NCBI GenBank assembly: GCA_009829735.1
Contig: CM020618.1
Coordinates: forward strand, 5,888,882-5,952,881
Direction of reading: 5' to 3'
DNA length: 64,000 nucleotides
From: Pyropia yezoensis
Taxonomy: Eukaryota > Rhodophyta > Bangiophyceae > Bangiales > Bangiaceae
Position numbers and translations under genes: made by a program. The notes beneath the pieces are model-generated. The model saw only the letters and a program-made list of their open reading frames with translations, did no database searches and was not told where the DNA came from. Positions 9,561 through 21,293 of this stretch are shown in pieces (position 1 is the stretch's first letter; every line of letters starts with the position of its first letter).

Positions 9561-12480
9561 CAAAAGCCATCTGGTGGACCGTGTATTGGACAATCAAACC
9601 CGCTTCCCGAAAGATATATACGTCGGGACTGGGCAGAATTCAGGGAATTGTGAGTAAAGGGGCAGCACAATCATTTATCACGATTGAACGCAGCGAGGCT
9701 TGCCGTTATGCAAAACTCATATAGCAGTACCCCCGAGTTGTGTCTCATGGCGACAAGAACAATGTCAGGCGCACAACAGGCCGATGGTATGCGTCAGATG
9801 GCGCACCACTGGCCAATGAGTGCTCCGCGTTAGTGTAGAAACAGTGCGATAAGAGAATTTCACGAGATTTCTGCCCACATCGAAGATGGAGCAGGCATCC
9901 CAGGAACCAGCTGCGACCTCTCCCTGTGCTCTTGAGTGGATCGGGCGGAGATGGAGAGAAATCCTCCGAGATCGTTAGAGAAAATAACAGCTCTCTGACC
10001 GACCAGCGTTCGGTACCAGATCCGCCGCGACTACAGACAATCATCGCCTGATCAAAAGGAAAGCCCCACAGCTGCTATTGGTCCGCTGTGAGCAACCAGC
10101 ATGCGGTTGGCCCATGGCCTCGTTGTCACGCTGTTGCTCTTGTTTCCATGAGACAAAATACGGGGAACTGCAATAGCTTCGTCGCCGAGATGGAAGAACG
10201 CATGTGATGCACAACACAAGGACCTCGACGTGCGAGCGCACTCCCACGGGGTACAGCAGTCTATGGCTGGATACGCGTGGTTGACATGCGGCCGACGTCT
10301 GCAGCCGGGCGGTGGCTACTTCACCCCCCGTCATGACTATCCCTCGACGAGACTGCGAGATACGTCCGCGGCTGCAGGTGCGGCCCCGCCGGCGGTCTGG
10401 CCAACAAAAACCAATGCACTGGCGCGGGGCCGACCGCCTCCGCCCCCCATCTTCGCCCCCGCCGCGACAAGGAGCCATCCTGCAGGACGGTTGCCGTGGA
10501 CACTGCGCAAGAGGAGACGTGGGGCACCTCTCAACGACGAAGTGGCCATCGCTATTAAGCAGCGAGTACTCTTCGACGTCGCTAGGAGCGCTCAGAGGTC
10601 GTTACTTTGTCGCGAACCTATACCTTGAAAACATGTTGTAAGATGTAAAAAATAAATAAAGTGCAGAAAACTAAAGAATTGATCAGTAGATTAACTAAAG
10701 CCGATAACATCTGTCGTTTTTTCCATCCGTGGCTTGAAGTAGAGTCAAGCGCGCAGATGTTTCAAGTACACATTCATCTAGAAAATGTGTTCGATTTGGT
10801 GACTGCCTGGACGTAGTCCACACCAACGGGGTACCGATTCCTCCTGAAGGAGTTGGTTGGGAACCCGGACTATAAACCCTGGAGTCAGAACGGCCAGAAC
10901 GTGAAGCCCCACGCGAAGGTGGAGGTGTCCGGGATGGGGAACACAAGGGTAACGCAAAGTTGGTTTTTGTGAGGGGTAAGCATCGGGCACAGCCCCACGC
11001 GCAGATAACACTTTTTGGCCCGCCGGTTCAGGGGCCGCTGTGGGACCCCGGCATGCGGGCCAACACTCCGTACACTAAACACCCAATCAAAACACTCGGA
11101 ATCCTCCAGCGCATCCCTCCGCGCAAAATACGCTGAGTGGGGAGATCTTACTAAATCTCTGCCAGATTGAGTTGGAGGTAGCCCGCCCAAGATAATTTCC
11201 TTCCACTGGCCAGAGGGCCAATTCCCAGTCGGGCGGGTGTAATCACTCTATCCGATATTATTGTGCACTTCCCCCCATTCATGCCGGCATCCAGCAGGAT
11301 GCCATAGCGTTCCTCTCGTGGCATGGGAATAACGTGTTCTTATGGAAATCCGCATTGCTGAAAGTCTCCAATAATGAAACAAGGCTTTCTCAAACAGCCA
11401 CGGTGTCTTTTGTGTGCTCTTTTCGGAGCCTGTCAGACCCCTTTCGCACTTGCTTTGGTCGAATGCGCCGACAGTGCAGATCCTTGCGGGCATCGGGCAA
11501 TGTCCTTACAGCGCGACACGCAGCCGCGGCCTTCGCCGCGGCAGGCTCTGCTCTGATCTGCCTCATGTCCGGTCGGTATCTCCCTCAAAGTTCGAGACAC
11601 CGCATCAGTTACATATGTCCGGGCCCGGCAGCGTCGCATGTGGCTGTCGGGGCGCTCTCATGAGCACCCTTGTGGCGTGGTACCCAATAGATATGGGGAT
11701 GTACTGCCGGGCCCGGTCGCCCCCAGGGCTTCGCCAGCCCGCTTCTGGGAGGGTCACGACAGATCTATTCGGGCATATACCGTGGCGGCTCGTGCGCTGG
11801 TTCATTGGACCCTCCGGCGGCGTCGGCCGCCGTGACCGTCGATGCGCCCCCATCCCTTCCGTCCGCCCCATCGCCCGCTCCCCGACCGGACCCTGCTCCT
11901 AGACCGACACGCTGCTCTTCGTATCGCAGCCCAGCATAGCCGCTGGCGCCTCGGGGCGGGACTACGCACCAGTCGCGGATCCCTGTCCGTCGTTTCGCTC
12001 GGTGCGTGCAGCCAGGATCCCCTGGCTGCTGTGAGCTGGGCACCTTCCCCTCCTGCGACCACCCCGGCTCCTGGGTGCAGCTCCCCTCGCCCGGTCATTT
12101 CTGTCAGCGTGTGGGCGCTTAGGCGAAAGGTGACGACAAAGGTGGTCGCCGAGCTGGGATTTGTGGTGGGGGTGTGCGGGGCGCCGGCGGCGGCACTAGT
12201 GGCGGCGGCGATATACACGACATCGAAGTGGGCGTAGGGGAGGGCGGCGGGGGCGCGAAAGGGGGGGGGGAGCCGGGGGGAGGTCGCGGCTGCCGCCGCC
12301 CCGCCGCCGCCACCGCCCGGCCCGCCGACGTCCACGTCGCCGCTGCTGTTGCTCTCCTGACGGTCTCTCGGAGGTTGGGGTCGTGACGTAGGCGACCTCG
12401 CACCGCGCTGCAGCCGATGCTGTCTTATCCCGTGTGTTTGACGACGGGGCGCTGCTCCTGTCACCCGTCGATTCGTGAAT
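9561..12480. other. No supported gene
   Basis: Overlapping open frames exist on both strands but none has a recognisable domain. A plus-strand frame ending at 12237 has a hydrophobic stretch (LGFVVGVCGAPAAALVAAAIY), and the minus strand at 11802-12464 is equally open, so neither can be preferred. An AT-rich stretch at 10625-10670 holds TGTAA and AATAAA words and could be a polyadenylation region for an unrecognised plus-strand gene. Confidence 0.35.
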
Positions 12481-12532
12481 CAATGCTGTTCGGAAGTGTA
12501 GCGTTTCGCTGCCACCCTCCCTTTGGGGATCC

Positions 12533-12540
12533 TTATATAA
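12533..12540 (+). promoter_or_regulatory. TATA-box-like sequence
   Basis: TTATATAA stands out in GC-rich surroundings. A basic, Arg-rich open frame (12604-13000) begins about 65 bp downstream, but nothing supports it as a real gene. Treat this as a weak promoter candidate. Confidence 0.25.
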
Positions 12541-13817
12541 CCACGCCGAATCGGATCACACACCGGCAGCGCCACCCACAGTCGCCAAACCCCCGAACAG
12601 CGTGATGGGCAGAAGACGGGAAGGGAGAGAGCGCTCGCGTCGACCCGGCAGCCAAGACAGCGTCCAGTCGACGAATCGGGCGCGGAAAGAGAAGCGCACC
12701 GCGCCGTCGTTGTCGCCGGCAAGATCGGCCGCGTGCGCAGCGTGGCCGGGTGCCAAGGTGGGGCAGGTACAATTCCTATTCTGTCAGGCAGTGGCGGAGG
12801 AAGATGGCGACCGGAACGACAGAGAGGAAGGGATTGCGCTCCGTCGTGCGGCGACGACCCGCCAACACTGCTGCCGCAGCGCAGGACAGGCGCCCCCCCG
12901 AAAACAATCGCCGAGGAGGTGGCGGCGAAAGAGCGGGGATGGGACAGCGGGGCGGCCACAAGAGAAGGTAGGCGCCCGACCAGACGGCTTCCAGGGATAG
13001 TCAGAGGTAAGGGAGGGAAGTAGGGGCGGAGCGGGGTCCGGAGGGAGGTGGCTTCTACCGGGCTAGGTAGTCGGCCACCCCCCCGCAGGTGGAATCTCCG
13101 TGGGGGGCGGTGGCCAACTCGCGGTGTCAGAATGGGCGCGGTGGAGGGCGCGCGAGTATGCATGGGGACCGTGGGGTCAACGACGGTGGGTGGGGCGGAC
13201 TGGTGGAAGACTGGTGAAAGATCGCGCGCTGGGATTCTATGGGAAGGGGGCGGCCAGGGGTCTCTCGTCCCAGGATATGCACAGCCGAACTTCGCGATGC
13301 GTCGGCCTCGGGAAGGCACGGGCACTAAATACGAGGGCCATATGACTAGCGAGTATTCGTCGCGGTTGAGTACACTGTCGCGAGGGCAGGCTCGTGATTC
13401 GACAGCAGATCAGCCAAGGAAACCGCGTAAGAATACGGACGCTTCGCTGCCCACGGGATGAAGACCCGGGTTATTACGCCCGCACGTGAGCGCTTAATGC
13501 GATTATTAGTACTGCCCACATAAAGCCCTATCGGGGAAGTGGGGCAGGTGCGATGCCAGCGGCACGGCGGCTGACACACGCCTGCTAGGATGGTGAACAA
13601 CCATGCATGGGAAGGAGACTACAGGACCAGCGCTCCTCATGGAGCGTGACTACTACCAGCAACTTGTTGTGTAGGGTGCCCCCACCATCCCAGCCGCATC
13701 CCTCGCGGCATTGCTACAAGCGGCAGCGGCGTGCTGCCCACACTCGCCCACCCACGACCCTCCCACACAATCTGCCACTGGCTACTCTGCACCCCCCGCG
13801 TCCCCCTTGAGTCCCCA
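12541..13817. other. Region with unassigned open frames
   Basis: The plus frame 12604-13000 (basic, low complexity) and the minus frame 12480-13325 (Pro/Arg/Ser-rich) overlap. Neither shows a domain or convincing codon pattern. I leave both uncalled. Confidence 0.3.
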
Positions 13818-14760
13818 CTATTGGTCCACCAGGTCCAGAGTCCCCCTACCCTGCACCACCATCGCCGAGTAGCCATCGCCGTCCTCGCCCGGCACATCCG
13901 ATGCGGCAGCACCGCCTTTACCATGAACAGCAACTGCCTCGACAGGAGCGGGTGGGGCCGGACGAGGCGGCGACACACGCGTGGAAGACGTCGCGTCGAG
14001 AAGATGCAGCCGGTTGCGGGCGGCAGCCAGGCGCCAGTACACGCCGTCGAGCCGCACCAGCTCCCGGATCCAGGGCTCCCGGTGGCCCTCATTGATACCG
14101 GCCTGGGAGTTTCCCTGGATCGTCGCTCCCGCGCCCTCGCCTCCGCGGAGCTTGAGGTGTTCACGCACCTTCGTAACCACAAACGCCATGTGGGCCAACA
14201 GGCAAACCATCGTCGGCTCCTCGCTGCCCCGCGTCGGCTCCTCAAAAAGGTCGCTGGCGCCAATGGATGCTACCATGTTCGCCAGCGCCTTCTGCAGCGC
14301 CTCGTGACAGTAGGCCTTTGTAATGAAGCGGTCCCCCTCCGCCAAATGGAGAGCCTCCGTCGGGGACAGAGTCAGCACTGTGCGCTTCTTGCTCTTCTTG
14401 GAAGGCACGTGCTTACCCATGCCCGTACTCACGGTGATCGACGAGATGAACGCCTTCACCGCGGCCTTCCCCGAGCTCGCGTAGAAATGCGAGACCGTGC
14501 GCTTGATGTAGCGATACACGACCAATGTCGAGGGCGCCTTGCTCCCGCGCCGCTTGCGCGCCGGCATGTGCATCAGTAGCCTCTCGTTAGCCTCTTCCGA
14601 GGACACGCCCTGGGACTCCATCATGAGCAAGAAGAGCGCGGCGTGATGCGCATACATGGGTTTGTAAACATCCCAGGCCGACTTGGCGTGACTGAAGTCA
14701 TCCTTGAGCATAGCGAGGAGCTCCGTCTGCGCTATGCGTGCGGCCGATCCAAATAGAGCT
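13818..14760 (-). CDS. Unknown transposon-like protein, 3' exon
   Basis: The frame encodes a normal-looking globular protein (mixed residues, KRRGSKAPSTLVVYRYIKR, DDFSHAKSAWDVYKPMY) and is about 300 aa long to its stop at 13818-13820. It can be extended upstream of the first Met (14711) to an in-frame stop at 14760-14762, so the exon probably starts at an AG acceptor in that stretch. It lies just downstream of another open frame on the same strand (14994-16001). Both lie head-to-head with the plus-strand gene at about 16.1-17.0 kb, a layout common in DNA transposons. I do not recognise the family. Confidence 0.5.
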
Positions 14761-14993
14761 CACGTAGCATGTACAACAGCAAGAAATAGATGCGTTGGCA
14801 CGCGCGCGTCGGTCAGAAAGTTGAGCAGGACAACCCGTGTGGCACACACGCAGACACACAGCGCGCTCCAGACCACCATCACTGCCGTCCGCAAAATGTG
14901 TCTCCAAGCCCCTCGGAAAATGCAGCTCCCGCTCGCCTCGCCACTACGATGGCCTCACGTTGCCCTCATGCCACAGGCCAACTAACCCGCAAG

Positions 14994-16001
14994 TCATCCA
15001 CCCACGCAAACGAGTCCTCTTCCCTCCCCCTCCTGCGGCTGGACAGCTTGTGCTTGAGAGGGGCCGGCGGCGCTCAGACGCTTCGTGATCTCGTCCGCAC
15101 ACTTGCGGAGGCTCTTCAGTGTCGCACGGTCAGCGATGTGTGCCGCCAAGCTCTGCTCCAACAGCAACGCCAGACGGTCCACCTTGGACATGCCGGCAGC
15201 AGTCTGGCGGGCCATGTCGTCAACCTTCCTGCGCTGCTCCGTAAACGCGGCCCGAACCGTCGCAAAGCTGCGCTTTACCATGCCCAACACGTCGCCCATT
15301 CCGAGCTCTCCGTCCTCCCGGTCCGCCCAAGGCGCTGAATCAGCGTTGGCGGGTCCCGCAGGTCGAGACGGAGCAGGAGAGCACGAGTGCCGGACTGCGG
15401 TCGACACGCGTGTCGTCCGACGAGCATTGCGCGGCCGGCGAGCAGACGGCGCTGTGGCGTTCTGAGCCCCTGGGACCGTTGGAACCCGGGAGACTGACTT
15501 GGGACCCGGCTGGCAGCGTTGCGTGGAACCACGCGCTGGCCGAGGATCCCTGCATCGGTGGCCCGGGGCAGTGGCGACACGCCCGGTGCCCTGATTGGTC
15601 ACCCGGAGCGGTGGACTTGCCGGGTTGGGGCATACTGACCTTCGGGTTATTTGTTTGATTTTTCGCATTTGTTTTCCTTGCGTAATTTCGTGTCTTTCCC
15701 CTTTTTCCCACTGAGGTTTTTTCGGGGATTGACATTTGTGTGTGGGGGGATTTCGCTTGCTTTTTGTGTGTTGGCCCGGTGAGCGGCCGGTGCCTTGCTG
15801 GCACTTGGCCCGCTGGGGGTGCCCTCTGGGGGCCTCGTTCTGGGCCCCTGGAGGGGCCAGGGGGGGGAGGTTCTTGAGGGGTGCTCCGGGGTTCTCCCCG
15901 GGGCCATCTTGTAAAATCAACAGTGCTTTCGGTTCCTTCTCCCTCGGGCTTTTGTCCTGTTTACCTTTGCCTCGTATCGTGGCGGGCAAGTGGACCAGCA
16001 A
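14994..16001 (-). CDS. Unknown coiled-coil protein, probable 5' exon of the same gene
   Basis: The N-terminal two thirds is Pro/Arg-rich and may be partly non-coding. The last ~100 residues look real: after MGDVLGMVKRSF (Met at 15299) comes a long amphipathic helix with Leu heptads (VDRLALLLEQSLAAHIADRA) and the stop at 14994-14996. Splicing to the 13818-14760 exon is likely but I could not fix the sites. The true start may be 15299 rather than 16001. Function unknown; a DNA-binding accessory protein of a transposon is one possibility. Confidence 0.4.
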   Translation of the reverse strand: MLVHLPATIRGKGKQDKSPREKEPKALLILQDGPGENPGAPLKNLPPLAPPGAQNEAPRGHPQRAKCQQGTGRSPGQHTKSKRNPPTHKCQSPKKPQWEKGERHEITQGKQMRKIKQITRRSVCPNPASPPLRVTNQGTGRVATAPGHRCRDPRPARGSTQRCQPGPKSVSRVPTVPGAQNATAPSARRPRNARRTTRVSTAVRHSCSPAPSRPAGPANADSAPWADREDGELGMGDVLGMVKRSFATVRAAFTEQRRKVDDMARQTAAGMSKVDRLALLLEQSLAAHIADRATLKSLRKCADEITKRLSAAGPSQAQAVQPQEGEGRGLVCVGG

Positions 16002-17027
16002 GGGCTCTTACCTGTTCCTTCCTGGGCTTCGGACTGTGGTCTCTGTGTGAGTGTTTGTGGTTTGTGGTTTCGGGAACCTGGGTTCCATTACGCTACACTC
16101 CTGGGCCCAGGGCACACGATTAAGCTCCATCGTATCATGAGGCACCTGCGCTCCGAGCTGGAGGTTTGCGGCAACGTATGGGAGGGCGACATAAGCGCTA
16201 TCGAGTCTCTGCACCAGGATTGTAAAAAGATGTACCTGAGGTCGAGCGAGCGCGGCCCGACCTTGGCACGGGAGATGATGCGGGGGGAGCAGGCACAGAA
16301 GGAGATCCTCCGCGGTCTGCCTGTCGACGAGAGCGACGAAGAAGAAGGAACGGACGATGAGGAGCGCGTGGAGGAGCGCGACGCGGTGCAGCTCGCTCAC
16401 GTGGACGACGTGCTTGCTGTCCCGCCTTCGGTGCTGGCAATGAGCGCCCGTGGTGTTCGTACGGCTGTTGGGGACCTGAGCGCACTGCCTCGTCTTCACG
16501 ATCTCCCGCAACGTCTTGAGATGGACTTTGCTGAGTGCGCTGCTGTGACGAAGACGCTCAAGTTTTACGGCAGGTTTGAGTGGGGCGCGGCTACGCGCTT
16601 GCAGTACCTGCGTGCCACCCTGTCGTTGTCGTTTAACGGGAATCCATGGTATGAATACGTGCGCTACCATGGTGATGACGGAGAGGTGCGGTGGGAAGAG
16701 GCCCGCTTGGTGCTTCGCCGTGTTTGTCCTACTCGCCGCGTCTGCTGCGTCGTCGTGCGGCGCATGCGTGTTGCAGCGCCAGACCTGGGATGCGTCTTGA
16801 CGGCCCATGGGAGCCAGCGCTTGGCATGTCAATTTGATACCTCCGACGCAATCTGGCCCGCCTTTAAGGTGCTGGACATTGGGCGGCAAAAGCACCTCGA
16901 GAACATCGTGCCTGACTGGCGAGACCTGGTTGACAGGCACGGGCTGGATGTAATGCCATCCAAGAAGCAGATATCCGCTGCAGAGTATCGTCAAGAGCGC
17001 TTCTTTGTCAACATGTTTTATCCGTAG
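15990..17027 (+). CDS. KDZ-type transposase-like protein, C-terminal exon
   Basis: From about 16109 the frame reads KLHRIMRHLRSELEVCGNVW, followed by EGDISAIESLHQDCKKMY and RSSERGPTLAREMMRGEQ. From memory this block (HRxMRHLxxE, GNxWEGD, ExLHKxCKxMY, KRGPTLxxQMM) belongs to transposase-like proteins of algae, oomycetes and amoebae of the Kyakuja-Dileera-Zisupton kind; I could not check the assignment. An acidic linker (DESDEEEGTDDEER) follows, then a mixed globular tail ending at a TAG at 17025-17027. The catalytic part would lie in exons upstream, which I cannot find, so this copy may be truncated. The 5' boundary is uncertain. Confidence 0.45.
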   Translation: MDQQGLLPVPSWASDCGLCVSVCGLWFREPGFHYATLLGPGHTIKLHRIMRHLRSELEVCGNVWEGDISAIESLHQDCKKMYLRSSERGPTLAREMMRGEQAQKEILRGLPVDESDEEEGTDDEERVEERDAVQLAHVDDVLAVPPSVLAMSARGVRTAVGDLSALPRLHDLPQRLEMDFAECAAVTKTLKFYGRFEWGAATRLQYLRATLSLSFNGNPWYEYVRYHGDDGEVRWEEARLVLRRVCPTRRVCCVVVRRMRVAAPDLGCVLTAHGSQRLACQFDTSDAIWPAFKVLDIGRQKHLENIVPDWRDLVDRHGLDVMPSKKQISAAEYRQERFFVNMFYP

Positions 17028-19410
17028 ACGTCACGGTCTGCGGTCGGTAATCACTGACGCTGTTGGCCGTGCGAGGAGGGGGACCATCCTCAGTGGGGCC
17101 TGCCGCGGTGCTTCTTGGTGGGTTATATGTCGTGTGTAGTTTGGTAGGCATGAGGGTGGCACAACAGCCTTTAAACGGTCACTCTCGTGTGGATTTCAAT
17201 GTCATTGCCATGCACAAAGCGGGTGCACTGCCTGGTATACGTCGCCGCGCCTCCACTCAACGGATGGCCGCAGCCCTCTCTCAGCACTTTCCCACGCTCT
17301 CACCCCCTCCTACTCAGTCGCCGACTCGCTCCCGCGCCCCCCGCCCACGGCATTCCCTGCAACGAAGAGACGAGCCGGCCGCCCCGTGCTAAGGTCGCCG
17401 ACGCTGCCGCTGTCAATAAAGGCATCAGATCCCATTCCTGGGACGCTGCCTCCGTCGCTGCGCTTGATGCGGCCGACATGCAAGCATCTGCATCTGCTGA
17501 CCGAGCTATACAGACCGTGAAGATCGGCTTGCGCCGTACACGCAGCTGCACATGCGGCCGCAGACACATGATCACAAGCCCCTCTCCTGGCACCCCATCC
17601 GCTCTCGCGAAGGCCACGCCTCGTAACCCCCAAGGCGCGTAACAAACCCTCCTGATCCCCACGACAGGAATCGAAGACGAGACGCACAGCCCCGAGGACG
17701 TTCAGGCACCTGGGAGAAGACCATGGCGCACGACATTGGACAGGCGTCCTGATCAGGGCTGCCACCGCCACCAAAGAGCGCCCCCACAGTGCCGCCAGCG
17801 ACCCCGCCATCCTCGTCAACGTCCATTTACAGCTTCCCCCCTCGCTGACGCACCGAGTTGGTGAGCGCGGAACGCCGGCAAGGCAGCCAGCCGGCGCGTC
17901 CACCACCACCTCCAGTAACAATTCTGCAACACCTCAAGGGGCGGCGGCCGTGGCGGCCACGACCGATGCCGCCACCGACCACCGCACTGCAGGCAGTCGC
18001 CTGCGGATGTGACGAGTACAGGCGAGCCCCTGTCACCGCCCCTTCCGCTACGGCGCCGACTGCCACGACAGACCCCGCTGGCCAAAGACGTCGGCGGCGC
18101 CCCGCGCACAGTAGCGCGGACAGGTGTGCGCCGACGAGGGGCCCCCACAGCAGCGACTCCCCGCTGCTGATTGCCTGGAGGCGGGTTCACGAGAAAAAGC
18201 CAAACCACCCCGCCGCAGCCGCCACTGCCGCCGCCACCGCATCCACTTGCACGTCCATCCAGTTGCATCAGCCGCCTGGGTTAGGCGTGGTCCGGCATTT
18301 GTGTACATCATGGACGTCCGTCGGCGCAGCGCCTCCCACCTCTTTCCCTGGCCAAGCAGCTTGACAGATAGGGCCACCGCCGTGGCCATTGGCGCGCTGC
18401 TAATCGTAATCTCATACGTGGTCGTTGTCCCCCCCGCTACCACCGTGACGCCCACCAGCTACGCCACCCGCAAGGGCTAAACGCACAGTCGCGAGGCGCA
18501 GAGCGCCACCAGCCTCATGACGGCAGTATCCAGGCAGTACGACTGCCATGTTTTCATAATTGCCGCCACCTCTCCCGCCAACCAGCGGCATTCACCCGAG
18601 ATGCTTCGGGCAGGGGAGAGCACGGGGCCGCCACGGACGACTGGAACGAAGGACGCGCCGCAGAGCCATGGCGACGAGAGCAGGATCCGCCTGTGCTTGG
18701 TTGGCTTGCGCCTTGTTGCGTTGGCGGATTCAAATGCCGCCGCTGCCGTGGCCGCGTCCCCGGGCTGGTAAGAAGCCACCGTCCGCCTGGCACGGCGCGT
18801 CGCTGCGACGCTGGCCCGTCGTTGCGACGCTGTCTCCGCGGCCGCCCACGCCGAGCAGCAGTTGGCCTTCTTGCGTGGGCAGGCGAGAGCTGCAGCGCCC
18901 CCGTAGGGAACTGCCATGAGGGCAAAGAGAGAGCCCCGCGGCGGAGACACCGCTGCTGGAGCCGCAGCCCGCAGAAGGTGTTGGTGGACGGCAAGCCGCT
19001 CGGGCAAATGTCCGGTTAATAGCCCCCCTTTGTCTCAATAATCCCAAGAGAGCGTTTTTTAGGCTGACGCTGCGTGCGTGTCGAGGGCTCATTGGTCGTA
19101 GGCGGCAGAGGTCTGCAGAAGATCCACCAGAGACACGCAGGACATGAGAGAATGCGAGCGCCTCGCCGAAACCTCGACGCGCGACGACCCCGAGAGCTGG
19201 CCAAGATGACTGACATTTGATTTGGGCAGTCCCGGCTTCAGACCGGTGCACCATGCCTGGCCACCCACATGCTAGTTTTTGCGATTTCACCAGTGCAGCC
19301 ATGTCCAGGGATTAGTGCCAATGTCATTTCCTGTGACGCTGACCCCGTGAGCGAGGGCGGCAAGGGGGTCGCGAGTTTTGGCACCAGGGTCTGCTTCAGC
19401 TTCTACCCTG
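17028..19410. other. Mostly non-coding region
   Basis: Overlapping open frames on both strands without recognisable products. The only segment I single out is a short plus-strand frame with a transmembrane helix (listed separately). No obvious repeats. Confidence 0.35.
18310..18480 (+). CDS. Possible small single-pass membrane protein (56 aa)
   Basis: MDVRRRSASHLFPWPSSLTD is followed by a hydrophobic helix of about 19 residues (ATAVAIGALLIVISYVVVV) and a short polar tail. The frame continues upstream without a better start, so this could also be the last exon of a longer protein. The basic N-terminus and single helix are plausible for a signal-anchor or tail-anchored protein. There is no homology evidence. 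Confidence 0.25.
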   Translation: MDVRRRSASHLFPWPSSLTDRATAVAIGALLIVISYVVVVPPATTVTPTSYATRKG

Positions 19411-19820
19411 AGAAGAGGCCAGGAACCCCCGTAGAACCCGGACGGCCACCTGTGAACCCCAACTTCAGCGGGGGGCCCCAAACCGTCACCTATGAACCCA
19501 AATTTCAGCGGGCCGGGCCAGGGGACAGGCCCGGCCGGATCCGCGCCTCGCTGTGTGCCAAAGCAAATGCGACCTCCTGGTCGCCGTTTTGTCAGGCCCT
19601 GTCTTGACACCAGGGACCCTGAGAAGAGGCCAGGAACCCCCGTGGAACCCGGACGGCCACCTGTGAACCCCAACTTCAGCGGGGGGCCCCAAACCGTCAC
19701 CTATGAACCCAAATTTCAGCGGGCCGGGCCAGGGGACAGGCCCGGCCGGATCCGCGCCTCTCTGTGTGCCAAAGCAAATGCGACCTCCTGGTCGCCTTTT
19801 TGTCAGGCCCTGTCTTGACA
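19411..19820. repeat. Two tandem copies of a 211-bp repeat
   Basis: Copy 1 (19411-19621) and copy 2 (19622 to about 19820) are nearly identical. Each unit contains two diverged ~40-bp subrepeats around CACCTRTGAACCC and TTCAGCGGG, so the unit itself arose by duplication. Open frames through it are repetitive artefacts. Confidence 0.8.
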
Positions 19821-21293
19821 GCGGGGCCCGAAAGTGTCTCAGACACAAAGCACAGGCTGTGAGCCCTCCCAATGATCGGAACCACAAGCGTGCCGGAAGC
19901 ACATCCCGGAAGCACGTTGTGGGGCACAACAGAATTACTCGGACACGAACGAATTAATATAGTTGCAGACACACTCAGACACGCCTGCAGAGTGGTCGGA
20001 AAAGCACTGTGTTTTTCCGCCAACTCTGAAGCACGCCTTGAGCATCCGACCTCCGACCAAGAGAGCAGATGAATGGCTCACAGCTTCTAGCGAAGATGTC
20101 TCCAAATATTTCCAGCCAACGGACGGCGTGCCCTTGCATTGGATGTAGCCTACAATGGGTGGTAAATTTTCCCGGGCGCGCACCACGAACGAACACGTGC
20201 GTGTGCTTTGTGCCTGGCCGTGAAGACCGCCCCGGTGCTCGGACACGAAAACACGGAGTTAACACTGTGTCTCGGCAGACACGTGCACTTTTCTGGCCGC
20301 CGTCGAGACGGGGCCTAAGCAGCAGCATCCATGCGATCCCATTTTGTTTGCGTCGGCAAGCGAGCTGTGGGGGGAGCCACCGCCAACGCCGTCGTGACCC
20401 TTCTCGAGTCCCCGCGGCTGTCGCTGAGGCGGCGCGCGTCGGTATCGATATGTAGTGCGCTTCGGGCGCGCACCCTGCTGGCGGTGCGCCCGGCTCGCCT
20501 CTGCATGCCCTTTTTCTATCCATCCACCACCCGACGGGCTCGCCCTGCCACGGTTCCCGCGTGCCGACGCCGGCCAGTGGCGGCGGCCGTGACACACACG
20601 GCGGGACCACCCCGCGGACGCGCCTCGGCCGATTTTGGCTAGTAGCAGTGTCGGTCAGCTACCGCGGCGGGTGGCGCCTGATGCACGCCATCTCCCTTTC
20701 CCCTCTCACTTCCCCCCCCCTTTCTCTCTACCGCGACGTGGGGGAGCCGGGGAGACCCACCGCGCGGCAAACGGGCGATTGATCGCACTGGGCCCTTGCC
20801 CCCCCCCCCCCTCTTCGCCCCTTTGCTTGCGCTTGCGCCGACAGCTTCTCCGCATTTCGGGTAGGTGGCGCGGCGAGCCGACTGTAGACGGTTGTTTTTG
20901 CTGACGGTCGGCGCGACGGGCCGGATCGGGGGGTGGTTGCCGACGGTCGGCCGGGCGCGGCCGGCGCGCCCCGTCCCTCGCGTTCGAGGGCCCCACCGCT
21001 GGGGCGTGCTGCCGAGGGGCCTGTGTCGTCACCCCCAGTCCTGTGGGGCGGGGCGAGGGGCACATGTAGGGCAAGATGATGGCTGGCGGCGGACAGGATT
21101 GGCCATATCAGTCCGGCTGCGTTTTTCCATCTGTCGCTCCAGGACGGGGTTGAGGTACGCCCGTTCTCTTTGCTTGCGCTCTCGCCGCCGTCTCTGCGGG
21201 CCGTCGCTGCTACTTTTCGCTGAAGCATCGACGCCATTGAGGCGGTCGTCGTGCTGTGTCCGGTCCCTGCGTGGGTCGCCTTTCCTGTGGGAG
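19821..21293. other. Intergenic, upstream of the Hint gene
   Basis: No supported gene. CGGACACGAA words at about 19938 and 20239 and several CACG-rich short inverted repeats suggest old element debris. A C/T-rich tract at about 20690-20740 may be part of the promoter or leader of the gene starting at 21294. Confidence 0.35.

Noticed and set aside
12480-13325. 281-codon minus-strand ORF
   Set aside because: Pro/Arg/Ser-rich without domains, and an equally good frame runs on the other strand.
19287-19929. ORFs on both strands through the 211-bp repeat
   Set aside because: They are copies of the repeat unit and open in several frames; there is no protein signal.
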